A stretch of DNA of 64,000 nucleotides from Glandiceps talaboti (GCF_964340395.1 NC_135555.1:19371615-19435614); one strand, 5' to 3'; shown: positions 1 through 20,450, counted from the stretch's first letter. Notes: generated by a model not told the origin, from the sequence alone. Made by a program: numbers and translations.

Positions 1-129
1 TTTTTGTATCATACAAGTTCAATGTTGTAGCTGAGAATGTGATTTATATTTATAACTCAGTAGAATGGGTACCGGTACTGATGCGAGGGATGTGAACCAA
101 CCTTTGTGTTGCGTGCTTTTTAATATCAC

Positions 130-171
130 CGTGTGTGTGTGTGTGTGTGTGTTGTTTGTTTGTTTGTTTGT
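130..171. repeat. (GT)n then (GTTT)n microsatellite
   Basis: About ten GT dinucleotides followed by about five GTTT units, seen directly. Confidence 0.95.
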
Positions 172-806
172 AATGTAGATTCGTCGTTGATATACTGCTA
201 CTAGATCAGACCGTGGGTTATACTTCCATGATCAGAACATGACCAGACACAACTCTCCACGGCACCATTTTGGTTTTACAACTTTGATTACTTTGTTTTG
301 AATAGCTTTTGTCAAGTTCTTGACTTTCCTGATATGACAATAAAGCAAGGGCGGTGAAATATTATTATAGTAGTCCTTCAAAAAACAAGACAATTTTGAA
401 ACTTTTAGTGGAAAATGTTAGTGAAGACACAGTTTACCCGCATAAATTAACTAACAAAAGACAAAAGAAATGTACACATGGTTCATTTTCTAGGTGTCGA
501 CCTCATGAATATGCACCAAGATTTAGAACCGAGTCAGCTTTAAATGCGTTCACACCTCCAAATCTGGTCTGGACAATATTGTCTGGGCTTAGTCACCCTT
601 TTATGCGGACTACAGAGCGGCCCTGGTGCGGACTATTTCTGCCACCTATTAATGCCTGAAAGTCAAGTGGCATATGCTGAGGTTGTGTACAACCAGCAAC
701 CCATAACATTTTAGCAATCTACAGTTCTACCTCAGTATGGCTATTAGCCATGCTAGGTAGTTACTATAATGATTAATATAATGGTTGTCTTGGTAAAAGT
801 TGTCGA

Positions 807-865
807 CCCCCCCCCCCCAAAAAAAAAAAAAGAAGAAAAAAAAAAGAAAAAAAGAAAAAAAAAGA
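807..865. repeat. C12 plus A-rich homopolymer tract
   Basis: Twelve C residues run directly into about 47 nearly pure A residues broken by single G's. This is one of about nine C or G runs of 9-13 bases in the window, and its length may be unreliable in assembly. Confidence 0.9.
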
Positions 866-1205
866 TCAACAAAACATTCTATGATATTGAAAGCGCTCCT
901 GGCATGTAATTCCATAGAACAGTTTCCTGTAGGGAATGGCAGCGATTTCATTCAAACTCAAAGACAGAGATGTTGCTAACCAACGTGAACAGCCATAAAA
1001 AATTGTATGTGAATGAGTATGACTCTGAGATCCCGCTAACGGTTTCATTGTTGTCGGTCTAACCAGAGACACTGGAGAACTTCACTGTCTATGATCTAAT
1101 CGTATTGCTCAGTGTGAAAACCGTGCAAAGCGTTACTATTTTGGCGTTGTATTTTCGCACATTTTTGGTTCACAAGGGTCCAATAATTTAAGCTTGAGTT
1201 AGGAA

Positions 1206-1566
1206 ATAGGCCTATTAAAAAAATTGTGTTGTTCCGATTAGGCAAAATAAATAAATAGGTGGGGTAGGTAGATTTATTTTTATTCATGTGCGAGTGTCTA
1301 ATTCTGGTTTTCCATTTTTTCCAAATGATCTCTGTGTTATTGGCTTCTTTCCATTAGATGTACAACCATTACAGATTGGAGGAACAGTTTTATATTGTCT
1401 TTTTAAGTTGATGTCAGTTTCTGCATCCACTATGTCTCGTGAGACTTCACAATTGTTGCGATTTTGTTAGTTTTTCAAGAACACGTAAAAAAAAAGTTAA
1501 GGGTCGGCAGTGAAAAACTAGGTGGGTCGGGTAACAGAAACCAAACAGTTATTTTTTAGGCCTAAG
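1206..1566. mobile_element. Dispersed non-autonomous element, family A, copy 1 (MITE-like)
   Basis: A stretch of about 360 bp that recurs at 15410-15787 with roughly 80 percent identity by eye, and as a 3' fragment at 25565-25645. The ends are inverted: the left end reads TAGGCCTA followed by an A run, and the right end reads TTTTTTAGGCCTAA. Short terminal inverted repeats, no coding capacity and several copies fit a miniature inverted-repeat transposable element. No superfamily is assigned. Confidence 0.7.
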
Positions 1567-4500
1567 GCATAACGTAGCATATAAATCTACCCAACCTGCG
1601 CGAGCAAGATCTGCATCGGTCAATGTAATATTTACATGGTCTATTACAATTTGGTAAAGTGTACCATTGTATATGCTTGTGCGAGACGTAAAAAACATCA
1701 TGCCGTCTAATTGTACGAAACGATTTAGTCACTATGGTTTTGAAGTCAGTGAGATAATGTTTGTGAAGTACCCGGTATCGTGATGTTATCGCTTGTATAG
1801 AAAAACCATCACTGAGGCAAAATCTCACTTTTATCATCATTCATTTTTTAAAGTCTTCAATCATGCCAATTAAAAATATGGATACTGCAGTCATTTATGT
1901 GACTTTTTTTCCAAAAATGTTTATCGTGCATCTCGATTATATTTTTTTTCGTCTTCGTAACATCTTTTTTTTTATTGTGCCAAAAGTAGTAGCTACCACA
2001 TATAGAACAGTGGAAAAATACCGAATGAGACTCAGAAATGTAAAATCATTTACTTCAATGTCCAAATCAAATGCGGACATCAGAAAATGATGCATGCACG
2101 TTGTGATGGACTCGTGATTAGCTCTAGTCCAGATGCCAATTGGTATCTAACTAAACCATAGACAATAGAGAGGGTCCTCTCTATTTTCTATGACTAAACC
2201 AAGTTTAGTGAGTGGAGGTGTAAATGGTAACGATACTGTTTAGGAACACGGTGATAGGAACTAGACGAGATTAGCACTGACAACACACGCTCCGCGAACT
2301 CCAGCAAAGAGGCCTGGTGGGGTATATAGAGACTTGTCAGAGTTGTCGGAGCTACTGTTCATGTACATATAAGTTCCACGTATTCTCAATTTATTTCGTG
2401 CTGGATAGAAAACAGTCAGTATAGTCCTTGTGTTCTCCAGTGTATAGCCGATGGATTGGATAGTGAGAGTCATGATATGTGTGATACATTGTAGTTTATA
2501 CACCAGAACTGAATTTTAGACTGATCCCGTCGGCATCTTCAGAGAAAGCATCAAGCGGGTACCACAATAAACTGAAAACGTAACGACTATAAGCATAACT
2601 ATAAGTTTTAATTTACATGGAACTACGGTCATATTTGATAAGCTTATCCCCCACTTCCACATATGGTCTCATACCCCTTGGTCAGCGAAAAGCCAATCAT
2701 GTTCATGTCCGGACATACGAGTTATAAATGGGGCGGTCATATGGGTTAAGTTAGGGTGGAATATAATATATGGAAAAAGTCTGATTGATACTGGCTGTGA
2801 TGGGTAGTAGAGCATTTTTTAATTGTCAAAAACAGGGTTGGAGGCCGAATGATATGATTCAAAACGTCATGACTTTCTGGTATATCTTTGTTGTCATGGT
2901 GTGTTTCCAGTTGAGGATGGCTGTCTTTGACTGGCTACAACAGTAAGTGACTGATTTTGAAAGCAAAGAAAGTGGAAGAACATTGGTGTTAGTTAAAAAA
3001 CTATTGTTATTAAAGATATACAAGTAAACGCAGCAAAACAATTGAGAGTCGGTACGGAAAGGAACAGATGACCACAGGAAGGTGTTCAGCTGTTCTTCAT
3101 TGTTCTTTGCAATTTGACGACCGGGCGATCACATACTAGTAGTTGTCAGTGTTTTCGCTAAAGCAAAATACACGGAGATGGTTCAAAATCACTTGACTAT
3201 CATTTCACTCTTATTTAAATCTACAAATATCTCATTAATATTTTCTCCCAGCTTACTTCAAACTATATGACATTTTCCATGAAAAAAAGGTGCGTATCTG
3301 GAGCAAAGAAGTGTTTCAGATATCAGAGTGTTCACGTTTGCGTGACCAAGACATAGACATAGACTGGCAAGCGACGCCATGAATTGTGATCGAATCCCAG
3401 GGTCGGATCGGTTGTAGATCAGTGTTCATGATAATTCATTTGCGTGTTCAATTACTAAGTCATCGATGTAGGGTTATAAATTCAGTGACTACACCATCAA
3501 CAAAGTTACTTCTTACTATAAATCATGTTGAAAAAGACCCTAGGAAAATGTCTAAGCAACAATGACGGGTGTTACTTTTTTGCAGTGTTTATCCAAATAG
3601 CAATCGTCGAATAACGTGACCCTGGCTGAAAACTGCGACAGTGAGTGTACCATAAATTCCCAAAACAGACTGACCAGAACAGACATATTGACACACAAAA
3701 AGTGTGCAAGTTTACATCTTGTGACAGGTTTGGTTGGGGTCACCTCCATCGGCTAATGGTCGAAATCGTCATTGTAAAATATTTTTAATTACCCTCAACT
3801 ACAAATCAGCGTATCGTTGACGATCATTTCAATCGTAAGTGTTTAGAACTGATTCAGAAGTAAAACGTAGAATTATTAATGACAATGGTATGCAAAGTTT
3901 TGTTGTTTAACAATCATCAGCGATTTGGCATGTTTGCACAAACCACAGATACTTGTTAGTGCATACACTTTTGATACTTCTATTCTATAAGGTAAAGGCT
4001 AAATTTAAAAAGACATGATCCCAGTATTAACTTTTTTGTTGCGGCTATATTTCCTAAGTGAGGTGTGCCAAAGAAAGTTTTCCCATGATACTTTGCGCCA
4101 GTGCGACTTTTTGACATTGTACGTTCGATGTTCCCAATGAGTAAATGGAATTTTATCGAGAAGTCTATTCATATTTGTTTATGACAGCAAGATATTTTCA
4201 ATTTTCTGTTTTTGGTCATTTTTGGGGTCAAAAACTGTCATTTGTTTTGTAAATAAAAGAATTCAAAGTAAAAATGAATGACAGCCGCAAAACTAATCGA
4301 TTGAATGGGCTGACATTTGGTGTGCAGGTATGTTAGAGTATCTGGATGAAGAATTCTTCAAGAAAATTTGAAGATGACATTGATATGCAAATACGTCTAA
4401 AACGTGCTGTGTAGTATCATATTATAGCCATGTTATTTTACAATACTCGTGAGAAAGTAGAATTTATTGGTGAAGTAAAGTTGCTCATACACCTAAGAAA

Positions 4501-4933
4501 ATTTGACTACACTTGAATACATAATGAGCAAATGAAATGATCACAACAATCACATATCTTTGTAATGTTATGACTATACAAGATCTAATACAGGGACGAA
4601 TGGGGTACTTATCAAATAATGCCCTCCGGAACTCAGAAATAAATGTAGATGCGCTGTACCATGCAGTTACGATCAGCGGTTTTGAACTATGGAGGTAGGA
4701 AGGAAGGAGGTAGGAAGGATTATAGTCCTACCACCATTTCTGAACAAAATCGTTGTCCTTGAATTGGAATGGTATGCTTTTAATACAAAAGTTGCACAAA
4801 CATATGTTCTTGCTTTCAAAAGTTTTAGAATTAACACCATGATTTCACCGTCGCCCATACTGAGGTTTTCCTGCATCTATTGCTATGGATTTTGTTGGTG
4901 GGACTTTGCTGTACTGTATGAACACTTGTTCAG
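1567..4933. other. Intergenic, no supported gene
   Basis: No convincing exon. A minus-strand open stretch at 2261-2503 has fairly coding-like composition but no clear splice sites or known domain. A near-perfect inverted repeat lies at 2157-2192. Confidence 0.55.
2157..2192. repeat. Short palindromic foldback
   Basis: Arms of about 16 bp (CATAGACAATAGAGAGG against CTCTCTATTTTCTATG) around a 3-base centre. The outer CATAGA motif also appears in the palindromes at 55457-55484 and 59031-59065. Confidence 0.75.
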
Positions 4934-5120
4934 ACTCAGGCCACTAAAACACAATTGCAAAAAAAACCCGTAAAGACACGAAGTATCGTTTTGCACAACG
5001 TTCGGCTTGAAGCAGGTTTGAAGGGTAACCATGCACGACAGAGAAGATGGGTTTAGAGCCCCATTTACACCTAAAACAAAAAGCTATTCTAGTCTGTTCC
5101 TATTATAGTGGTCTGAGGTT
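4934..5120. mobile_element. MITE-like element, family C, spaced copy
   Basis: The left edge (CTCAGGCCACTA) and the right edge (TAGTGGTCTGAG) are inverted copies of the motif CTCAGACCACTA, about 185 bp apart. The same motif forms compact hairpins at 6243-6274 and 41959-41997. The interior is non-coding. Confidence 0.5.
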
Positions 5121-6900
5121 CAGATCAAAGTGCCGCATTCATCCACAACATAAAAAATCATAGACCCTACACGACTGGCGTTTGTAAAAGTCAGTTTTAA
5201 ACCATAATTACTACACCTCTTTATCTTCTCGGCAAGAACATGCAGTGCTGCAATCCAACGTGAGGACCTCTCACCAACTTTCAGATCACTTCACATTGGG
5301 AACGTTGGTGAGAGTTCTACTAATATAATTCAGACTGAGGCAAAAAATATAGCCTTTCTGAGTTGAAATCCGAGGTTTAAATCCTGATATCTGAAAATTC
5401 CCAATCAACCCAGATTACATTGAATAAAAAATAAGTCTAACAAACAATTTATGATTTTTCAGTCCCGAAACTTGCTATTATCCATACACTGTATACAAAG
5501 CTAAATACACGGTGATTGGTGTATCGCACTCCTTGACTGAGTGGGTCGGAAAAAAAATAGGTAGACTCACTTGTCATAAATCGATTTATAAATCCACAAA
5601 GGCACTGTGACAACTAAAGCAGTCCCTTTACAGACCATTTTTCTTTAGAAATAAATAGGCTAAAACAATACTGAATGACAGGCAGTCCAAGGTATGCGAA
5701 ACCATAAGCGAGCGCGTACTCACGATGCTAGATTAACACACTATTTTACCTGCGCATTGAAGACGCACAGTAAAAAGACCAGTTTTCAACATTAATGCAG
5801 GAAATACAAAGCTAACAATTCAAAATTGTATAAAATGTAAGAAAACAAAAAACAGGCGACAGTCAGAGCATGCATGAACTTCGATTTACAATACCATTAT
5901 TAAGTTCTTGCATTTTGGGGCTAATGAAGTCATAGAGACTAGAGTGGGCGAGTTTCATCACAGTTAGTATAATCAATGGCACCGTGATAATTCTGACTTT
6001 CACTTGAAACTGGACCAGAACAGTCTAGGTCGGACGAGTCGTCATCATCAATTCAAAGGCGACGTAACCAAATATACACCGTGAATTCATCTTAGATCGC
6101 ACCGAGTTGAACAATCATGTCTGTCATTGTAGAATGTAGACCTTTACGCTGTTTGACCGACTATTGAAGTATAACCCACATAGGTGATATTTCATTGACC
6201 TACATGGAAATGCTTGTAAATACTTTTTGCAAGTAGTAGTAGCTCAGACCACTCTAGTATTTTAGTGGTCTGAGGTAGTAGTAAGAGTTTTTGCTAACGT
6301 TTACATGCTAGCGTAGTTGTACATGTACGTATACATGTCAGTTCGTATGTACATGTACATTAAATGTAGCTCTCATCATATCATACACTGTACATGTGTG
6401 TAACCCTTTTCTTTTGCACCCTCCCCCTCCGCCTTCATGTGGTCAAACACAGACAACTAACTAACTAAATAGTGTTACTGTTAGTTTTCTGTGGGTCAAA
6501 CAATTAGTGTACACGCCTTGAATCACATGCAGGCGAGATAGATTTGAATATTCATTTGTTTACTGCCCGGTTATGGGGGTGAACTCATGAATATATTCTG
6601 AACTAAATGCAAATGTATTCAAATCACTTCCGACTCGCAATCTGAACTATTTTTCAGATCGAGTATAATCCGATTAGACAGGCGCTAATGGGAAAGTACA
6701 GAAACGTCCACCTCATCAGCATAAAAGTACAGAATTGAACTCAATCTGAACTATAGTACGGAAAGTGTCGTAAACTGTACTATTTTTTCTACTAGTGTAA
6801 GGTGGCCAAGTATTTGTATTCATCATTGGCTGATAAGGGGACCATCTTAATCGTGACAGAGTCAGGTGTGTAAATCAATATTTAAACATGCACGACCTGC
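5121..6900. other. Intergenic, no supported gene
   Basis: AT-rich sequence without a plausible exon. It contains the family C hairpin at 6243-6274. Confidence 0.55.
6243..6274. repeat. Family C hairpin CTCAGACCACT/AGTGGTCTGAG
   Basis: A perfect inverted repeat with 11-base arms around about 10 bases. The same arms recur at 41959-41997 and, farther apart, at 4934-5120. Confidence 0.8.
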
Positions 6901-6929
6901 AATACTTGAGATATTTGTTTTCATCACGT

Positions 6930-7340
6930 AACCGAAAATGTATATTCACTAAATATATTAAGACATTGTATCTGTTGATTAGTGGTCAATATTATCTATA
7001 TGTCGTGAAGTTATAAGTATAAATCTCTGTTTTGATTCTGTCACCATTTTCAAACTGTAGTAATTGCTTGTAACTGGAGTATCTTTTTTTCACACAACTA
7101 CAATATATCAACTGTAAGTTATTAAGATACCAATAATTACACATTGTATATGGTAATCAGTGGTCGATATTATCTCTAAGTAGTACAGTAACTGGTTGGT
7201 TTCATGATCGCCGATAAAGGCCCTTATTTGTGGGTGCGGACCCAAAAAACTTTGCTTGATCATGTATACAGCTATAAAAAATATGTTTACCCACAGATGA
7301 TGCAATAATGTTCAGGGTGTATGATATTAGAAGTAAGTGA
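6930..7340 (+). repeat. Dispersed repeat family B, two adjoining partial copies
   Basis: Two neighbouring segments share a core reading 'attgtat..gttaatcagtggtc.atattatctataa', followed in the second by a degenerate GATCGCCG...GGGTGCG..CCCAAAA block. The same blocks appear at 49270-49640 in this orientation, and at 12890-13145 and 15950-16212 reversed. No coding capacity or terminal inverted repeats were seen. Confidence 0.6.
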
Positions 7341-7407
7341 TTGTACATAAAAAACTTTTTTTTTTCTTCAATTTTTTAAAAATGTTAAAAATGTTCAGTG
7401 TATACTA

Positions 7408-7797
7408 ATGATAGACGTCTCCACATTTGATCTACTTTTAATAGATGGTGAAACGAATGTATTTTTCGAATTCTGGTATCCGGGTCGTTTTCCTGGCATC
7501 GGCGAAACAATTGCCTTACCGTCTGAGATGATCGCAGAATTTGAGCGTGTTGGAGGAAAAGTCAGTTCAACTAAACTAGAGTGTGTCTTGGATGGAACCT
7601 TGATTTTTGACGAAGATTCCGAACCTGGAAATCTTGTATTGGATTTAATGACGAGCAGTGTTCATTTCAGGAAGACGGCACCTCCTCAGTTGATTAGCTC
7701 AATACTAGATTTTTTGTCAAAAGCCAAGTTTACTTACCACAAAAACGGAAAGGTATTGATGGAAAATAGTAGAGAATTAATAATGGTTCAAAAGTAA
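7408..7797 (+). CDS. Hypothetical protein, 129 residues, single open exon
   Basis: I do not recognise this protein. The frame runs from ATG 7408 to a stop at 7795-7797 and has balanced amino-acid composition with no simple repeat. It has an acidic stretch near residue 68 (DEDSE), alternating hydrophobic and charged segments that suggest a soluble alpha/beta fold, and no signal peptide or membrane helix. It sits just 3' of a family B repeat. An AG at 7397-7398, after a pyrimidine-rich stretch, could be a splice acceptor, so this may be the last exon of a longer gene whose upstream exons I cannot find. It could also be an intronless gene, a retrocopy, or a chance frame. That it codes at all is inferred from length and composition. 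Confidence 0.4.
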   Translation: MIDVSTFDLLLIDGETNVFFEFWYPGRFPGIGETIALPSEMIAEFERVGGKVSSTKLECVLDGTLIFDEDSEPGNLVLDLMTSSVHFRKTAPPQLISSILDFLSKAKFTYHKNGKVLMENSRELIMVQK

Positions 7798-8028
7798 GGG
7801 TTTTTCCCAGATGAGGAACATATTCAAACGTTATCTCTACATGAATGTATGTCGTCAACATTTTGAAACATTAATGATTACTGATCTGCCGATGAAACTT
7901 TGAAACGTCTCATATTAATGATATATAATATATGTATATACATATAACAAGAACAGTGTATTGAAAATTTTGACCCGTATTTTTAGCAAAACTACACCGC
8001 GGTGCAGTAGTGCTATAGCCATGGTGAA

Positions 8029-8030
<2 letters not shown>

Positions 8031-8074
<44 letters not shown>
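8031..8074. repeat. (GT)22 microsatellite
   Basis: A pure GT run. Confidence 0.97.
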
Positions 8075-8076
<2 letters not shown>

Positions 8077-8322
8077 CTGGTCAGGACAGTGTGTCTAAAA
8101 TGGTGCGACTACGCGATTTGTTATTCTCAACAAACCTGTCACTCAGTCTACCATTATATGTATAGCAGTTACTGTTCTTTTTATAGTACTTTGGAGCAAG
8201 TGTGTATGTTGGGGCAGATGTCATTTGCTTGTTCATGATGGGCTCTGCAGTTGTCTTCACTGAAGTACAGAGGGTTATTTTTGTGTTTCCCCACGGATCT
8301 GAAGACTGCATGGGCTGGACAA

Positions 8323-8339
8323 ACACACACACACACGCG

Positions 8340-8386
<47 letters not shown>
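8323..8386. repeat. (CA)n with internal (CG)n
   Basis: CA repeats interrupted by a CGCGCGCGCG block. Alternating purine-pyrimidine throughout makes it prone to form Z-DNA. Confidence 0.95.
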
Positions 8387-8387
<1 letters not shown>

Positions 8388-9505
8388 GACGCGAGGGTAT
8401 TTAGGTGATGCGTGCGATAACCAGAAACAATTCTTTTTTATCCTTAGCTCTTCCTAATACATAGTGGACTCGATATTTTAATACAGTGAGTGGAAGGTGT
8501 CAGTCAATGATATTCTCTATCAATTCTCAATAACACACCACAGTCATGGTTTTAGACCAGATCCATTAAATCGATATAGGTTTTGTTATATTTCTTTCAG
8601 AATAATGATTTCTCAATTTCGCAGAGCTTCACTTTGTTTTGTTTTACCTTTGAGTGGAAATACACCTACCTACAGTACTGAGTCTACGTTTGATGTACTG
8701 TTAATATGCAGTAAGAGAATTTGCAAAGAAATCTAATCAAATGCATTAAAAGAAATCACAAACAACAATTTGTTAAGCTACATGGAGCAAGGCGCCCTTC
8801 AAAACTTTAATGAAAGATATGATAATCTCTCTTCAAGAGTTCTTTAACCCACGTTCTTTAAGAATTGCCCTGTCATCGGTATATGTCTATTCCAAGTATG
8901 TTGATGTATGTTTCAAGTCTGCCGATGTTAACTATAAGGTATGTGAAAAGTCTTATTAAGAGAGCTGGTGTGTGTTGTTCATAGCAGTGAAATCAAAACA
9001 TTTACAACTTTGAACAATCTCTATCTGTAGCTGGTTGCAGAATGACTTGAACAATAAACAGCAGATCTCTCCCATATCTTAGGCAGCTAGAAAAAAGAAG
9101 AAGATATTTTGCTTTGATATGATAACTGCAGTACGTATGACGAGGCTAACAACATTATTATCATCGGTCAGTCTGGTTTATCATTTCTAGGTTGTACAAT
9201 GCATTACAACTATTATACGATGTCAAGGGACCCAGTTCTTACAGTGGTTATGTGATAGTGGTAGCATAGAAGAAAACGTTCTAGGTAGCCAGGACTGGAA
9301 AAGACTGGTGATCCACCTAGATAATTGAAAACTTCAAAGTACATGACGAAGTCCTGTGAAAAAAGGCATCTAAGGGGCCCGAGCTGTATACAATGATCCA
9401 ATGTTTAGGTATAAGTAGACAAATGAGTGTATGGATAATCATTCAGCAAATGAACACCTGTACCTAATATGGATCATCATATGGGTTAAACATTTTTAAC
9501 AACTG

Positions 9506-9690
<185 letters not shown>

Positions 9691-10711
9691 AGAGAAAGGT
9701 ATGTATGAGCAGATGTTGGTGATACATTCATTTCATAATTATACTACACTGCGCTATTGAGAGTGCAACATTAGTACATTGAGCGTGTATTAAAACGATT
9801 GCATGTATCCCTAAACTGTATAAAGTTGCAACTATTAATAGTAAAATGATATTATCAATACCAAGGCAAACCGAATTATGGGGACGAGAAATAAGTTATT
9901 CGCTCGAAAAGTGGTACATATATATGCATAACCAGGGCAACAAAGCTCTTAGTTCTATGTAACATATTGCATGTGCATGTTATACAGGACCAAAATTAGA
10001 TCGGTAACAGCTGGGGGAAGGTCTATGGTATTTATACGCCACGAAATATGAATTGACGCATGAACTTTAACACGTTGCCAGGTCATGATCATACCATTTG
10101 CCATTTCACATCATAATCCGTGGTTGTACCTACGGTATATGTCATCAAACTCCTATACGCATCGGTGATATACACCACTGCCTTCAATACCAGCCACATT
10201 TGCCCTATCACAGAGTTTACGTCATACGTCCACTTTTTTAAAATGCATATTTAGCATAAAACATCTATGGTGTTCATAATAATTAGTGATACAATAAATT
10301 GGCTCATTTCTGAAATATATTCCGTTAAATTACGATTATGTACAATTCCACCAAAAGCTAGTGAAGCGTATACAAAGTTAGTAGTTAGCATGTCAACAAG
10401 CAACCAGTCTTCCTCTACATATCGTCCAAAAATAATTTCTATTGATATAGAAATTTAGCCGAACAGAAAAGTTAGTAATTCATATTTGTATTGTTTATCA
10501 ACAAATCTGCGAGTTTAAAGTATTTAAATACTAAGGTTTTACGACAAAAGCTAATACCCCCCCCCCCCCCTCCGCAACTGAAGGCAGCGCTACCTTAGAA
10601 ATTTGAACCGGAAGTTGTTGAGACCACATTTTTTTACGTTACCCCTAGTAGGAGCTCGAACAGATCATCAGTCATCTAGAATTCGATGATGACGAAGGAT
10701 CCGTCATAATT

Positions 10712-17337
<6,626 letters not shown>

Positions 17338-17614
17338 TACGTGTCCCGTACGTGTAACGCCGAGAGTCGGTGTGTCAGAAGTTAGCCCTTATCTATACAT
17401 ATTACCATTGTACTAAAAGAACTTACTCTTCCTCAATTGAACTATAAATCGGATTCTTTACACAGACCCTGTTACGTTACTTGCAGATCACCACTATCAA
17501 TAGCCAGCCATCACTCAGTAAAGAAAGCCGCTTATCTACTGCCATCCAGGTATGTAGAAGGGTCCGACGGTTTTAACGTTCATCATAATACCTGGTATTC
17601 TGTGTTCAAAGTAA

Positions 17615-17620
17615 AATAAA
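17615..17620 (+). terminator. Candidate polyadenylation signal AATAAA
   Basis: AATAAA about 280 bp after the dehydrogenase stop codon, the first canonical hexamer noticed downstream. Confidence 0.4.
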
Positions 17621-17791
17621 ACTGTTATTTTTTTCTTCAAACGCATGTTCAGTCTCTCTGAGAGGAACTCCACTGAGTAGGGGAGACCAACTGTTGCCAA
17701 ACACGACTTCCGAATTGGTACGTATATATGGTACACAGGGAAATGAATAATATACAAGCATTTACGCCTGGCTCTCTCTCTGTTTCTGGCC

Positions 17792-17792
17792 C

Positions 17793-17831
<39 letters not shown>

Positions 17832-18062
17832 GTCTGTCTGTATGTATGTATGTATGTATGTATGTATGTATGTATGTATGTATGTATGTATGTATGTATA
17901 TATGTATGTATGTATGCATGCATGCATGCATGCATGCATGCATGCATGCATGTATGTATGTATGTATGTATGTATGTATGTATGTATGTATGTATGTATG
18001 TTTGGATGGATGGATGGATGTATCGATGTATGTATGTACATGTATGTATGTTTGTTTGTTTG
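17792..18062. repeat. Compound tetranucleotide array (TGTC)(TATG)(CATG)(GGAT)(TTTG)
   Basis: Successive blocks of related tetranucleotides, each one or two substitutions from the next, suggesting stepwise mutation and expansion. Confidence 0.96.
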
Positions 18063-18921
18063 TCTCTCTTATTCTCCCATTCTCCCCGCTTCTCACTCCT
18101 TTCCACCCCTCGCTCCGAAATGAATTTTGAGGAATCCAATCAAATATTCAACAAGTGTAGTATTATACATCTATCATTTCCATTCATCTGGTATAGTAGG
18201 GTATTTTGAATATCAAAATGACAATTTTGTAAAAGTAAAATAAGCACTCTAAAATTCACTAAGTTGCGTTCATTTTATCTATATACAATGTTGTCCAAAG
18301 AACTCTGCCAGTGTTATGATTTTATTGATCAACCATGCCCACCCTGACTAAACCGACTCACTCCGATCAACCACACCCACCCTGACAAAAACAACTGCCT
18401 CTGAAAACCGACCATGAACGTTGGTCCCACTCAAGGTCGATTTAGACACGTTTTACTGACAGTACTATGCCTGAAAGATCTAGAGAGCTTAATCATTTGT
18501 TTTAAGGAACTTTTTTTTATTTACGAATTCGCGTACTGTGGACGTTTACACCGAGTCAGTCGTTGTGTTTAAATTTGCAACCACACACAACTTACATGCG
18601 CAGTTTTTCAAAGCGAAAATTGACAAGCCCGCCACGGACACCGTCACTCACGTTGCTTTTTAACAATAATAACAGCATTTAGTGATTCAATTATCTCAGA
18701 GAGAAAAATGTTGCAATGACGTCACTTGTCGCCCGAAGGTCATCAATGTGAACACATTGTAGTGGGCATGAATCATAAATATGTTTGTCACCTTCGATGT
18801 GTCACACACTGTGTGATTCTGATAGTTCCATAGTCGTTTTGGCAATAAGTTCGATAATTATGGATTAAAAGGCCAGTGCCTTCTTATCCCCTTTTAAAGT
18901 TTCCTGCATACCCTACACACA

Positions 18922-18953
18922 TAAACACATACATACATACATACATACATACA

Positions 18954-18984
<31 letters not shown>

Positions 18985-19292
18985 GCAAACTCACAAACAC
19001 ACACACACACACAAACAAACAAACACAAACAAACAAACAAACAAACACATACATACATACATACATACATACATACATACATACATACATACATACATAC
19101 ATACCATGCATGCATGCATACATACATACATACATACATACATACATACACGCACATACATACATACATACATACATACATACATACATACATACATACA
19201 TACATACATACATACATACTGTACATACATACATACATACATACATACATACATACATACATACATACATACATACATACATACACACACAC
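18922..19292. repeat. (CATA)n compound array, about 370 bp
   Basis: CATA units with internal CACA, CAAA and CATG blocks. One of the longest arrays in the window. Confidence 0.97.
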
Positions 19293-20423
19293 AATTAATG
19301 TCGACTAAATTAAGTTCATAATTTGTGACAAAGACCTCTATCATCACAAGCAAATACAATTCAAACTTTCATGTATGTCCAATAAAAGCAGTGAGTTAGT
19401 ATAGAATTGGCAGTACATTACATGGTCAGCTTTGATCATCTTCACAAACTTATAACTCTACTGTCCGATTTATTTACGACAACATTGATGTACAGGTACT
19501 TAGTACGACTAGACGAGCAATATCAATGCAATTTAACTTAACTAGTTTGCGATGAAACTTCGTGAGCATATTGTCACGAGTATTTTCTTTACAAAAGTGT
19601 TTCTGGAATGTTTCACTTACTACCAAACTATCTTAAGTTGATCTATTATGATAAATAAGTGTGGTTTTCAAAAAAGATGATTTCTTTCAATCTCACAAGA
19701 TCACTTCGATTAATACATCGGCTTTGAACACCCTAAAGAAACTAGCACACAATCTTGTTCCAAATCACCATGAAGCCCAGACCACTATTGGAAAGAAATA
19801 TATATGGGCCTTGAAGCTGCAGCAAATATTTGAGTCTTGACACATTTCATACAGCTTACAATCCTTCTAATAGCTATGCACATTTGCTGCATGTGAGGCA
19901 CACAAAAAGTGTTAACGTTATGACACGAGATAATATGACAATCAACTAGTTCTGACATCATCATAGACAGTTATATCGATTCAAACAAAAAAAATGTCCA
20001 GCTAATACAGAATCCGTCTGATCGCATTGTAACAGATTAGTAAGCGTCTAGCAATTCCATTATTGACGTCGGAGGCGTCAATTAGCCAAACGTGCCAACA
20101 TCGACTTTTAGCTATATTGTCAACTCCCGGTATATCCAGGTTTTCAAAATACATCGATGGGTGTGTGTTTGACGTTTATGGTTTACCACGACTGTCACTT
20201 AGGTTATTCAAGGTTGGAACCAAGAAGGACACATCATCTCTTAGGATCCTACAGAGACAGGGTATCTTTAATAACCTTGATTGATATCGTTCACATATAT
20301 AGAGAGCGATATCCAAACATTTGCATTCTCTACATTTTATTTTATCGCTATAATTTTGATTTTGATTTCTATATTATGTCCATTCAGAATGTGTTTTTTT
20401 TCATTAATCAATGTTCTCAAAAC

Positions 20424-20450
20424 ACATACATACATACATACATACATACA

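Larger units (their letters stand above)
1..1205. other. Intergenic, no supported gene
   Basis: No open frame here looks coding: the longest are short, often lack an ATG and have no recognisable domain. The stretch holds a (GT)n/(GTTT)n microsatellite near 130-171 and a C12 plus A-rich tract at 807-865. Confidence 0.6.

Noticed and set aside
354-659. Plus-strand 101-codon frame
   Set aside because: Starts with GTG, has no domain, no splice logic and composition like the surrounding non-coding DNA.
1288-1470. Frame whose peptide resembles that at 15460-15753
   Set aside because: Both lie inside family A repeat copies. The similarity follows from repeat homology, and neither frame is complete or conserved at its ends.
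2261-2503. Minus-strand frame with moderately coding-like composition
   Set aside because: No recognisable domain, no clear acceptor or donor, and no neighbouring exons on that strand.
3914-3930. CTGATGA on the minus strand followed by a small stem, hammerhead-like
   Set aside because: GAAA is replaced by CAAAA and no stem III or stem I can be drawn.
18876-19298. Long frames on both strands over CATA repeats
   Set aside because: Repeat translation in all frames. The same applies to the arrays at 14.5, 17.8, 20.4, 22.9, 24.7 and 32.5 kb.
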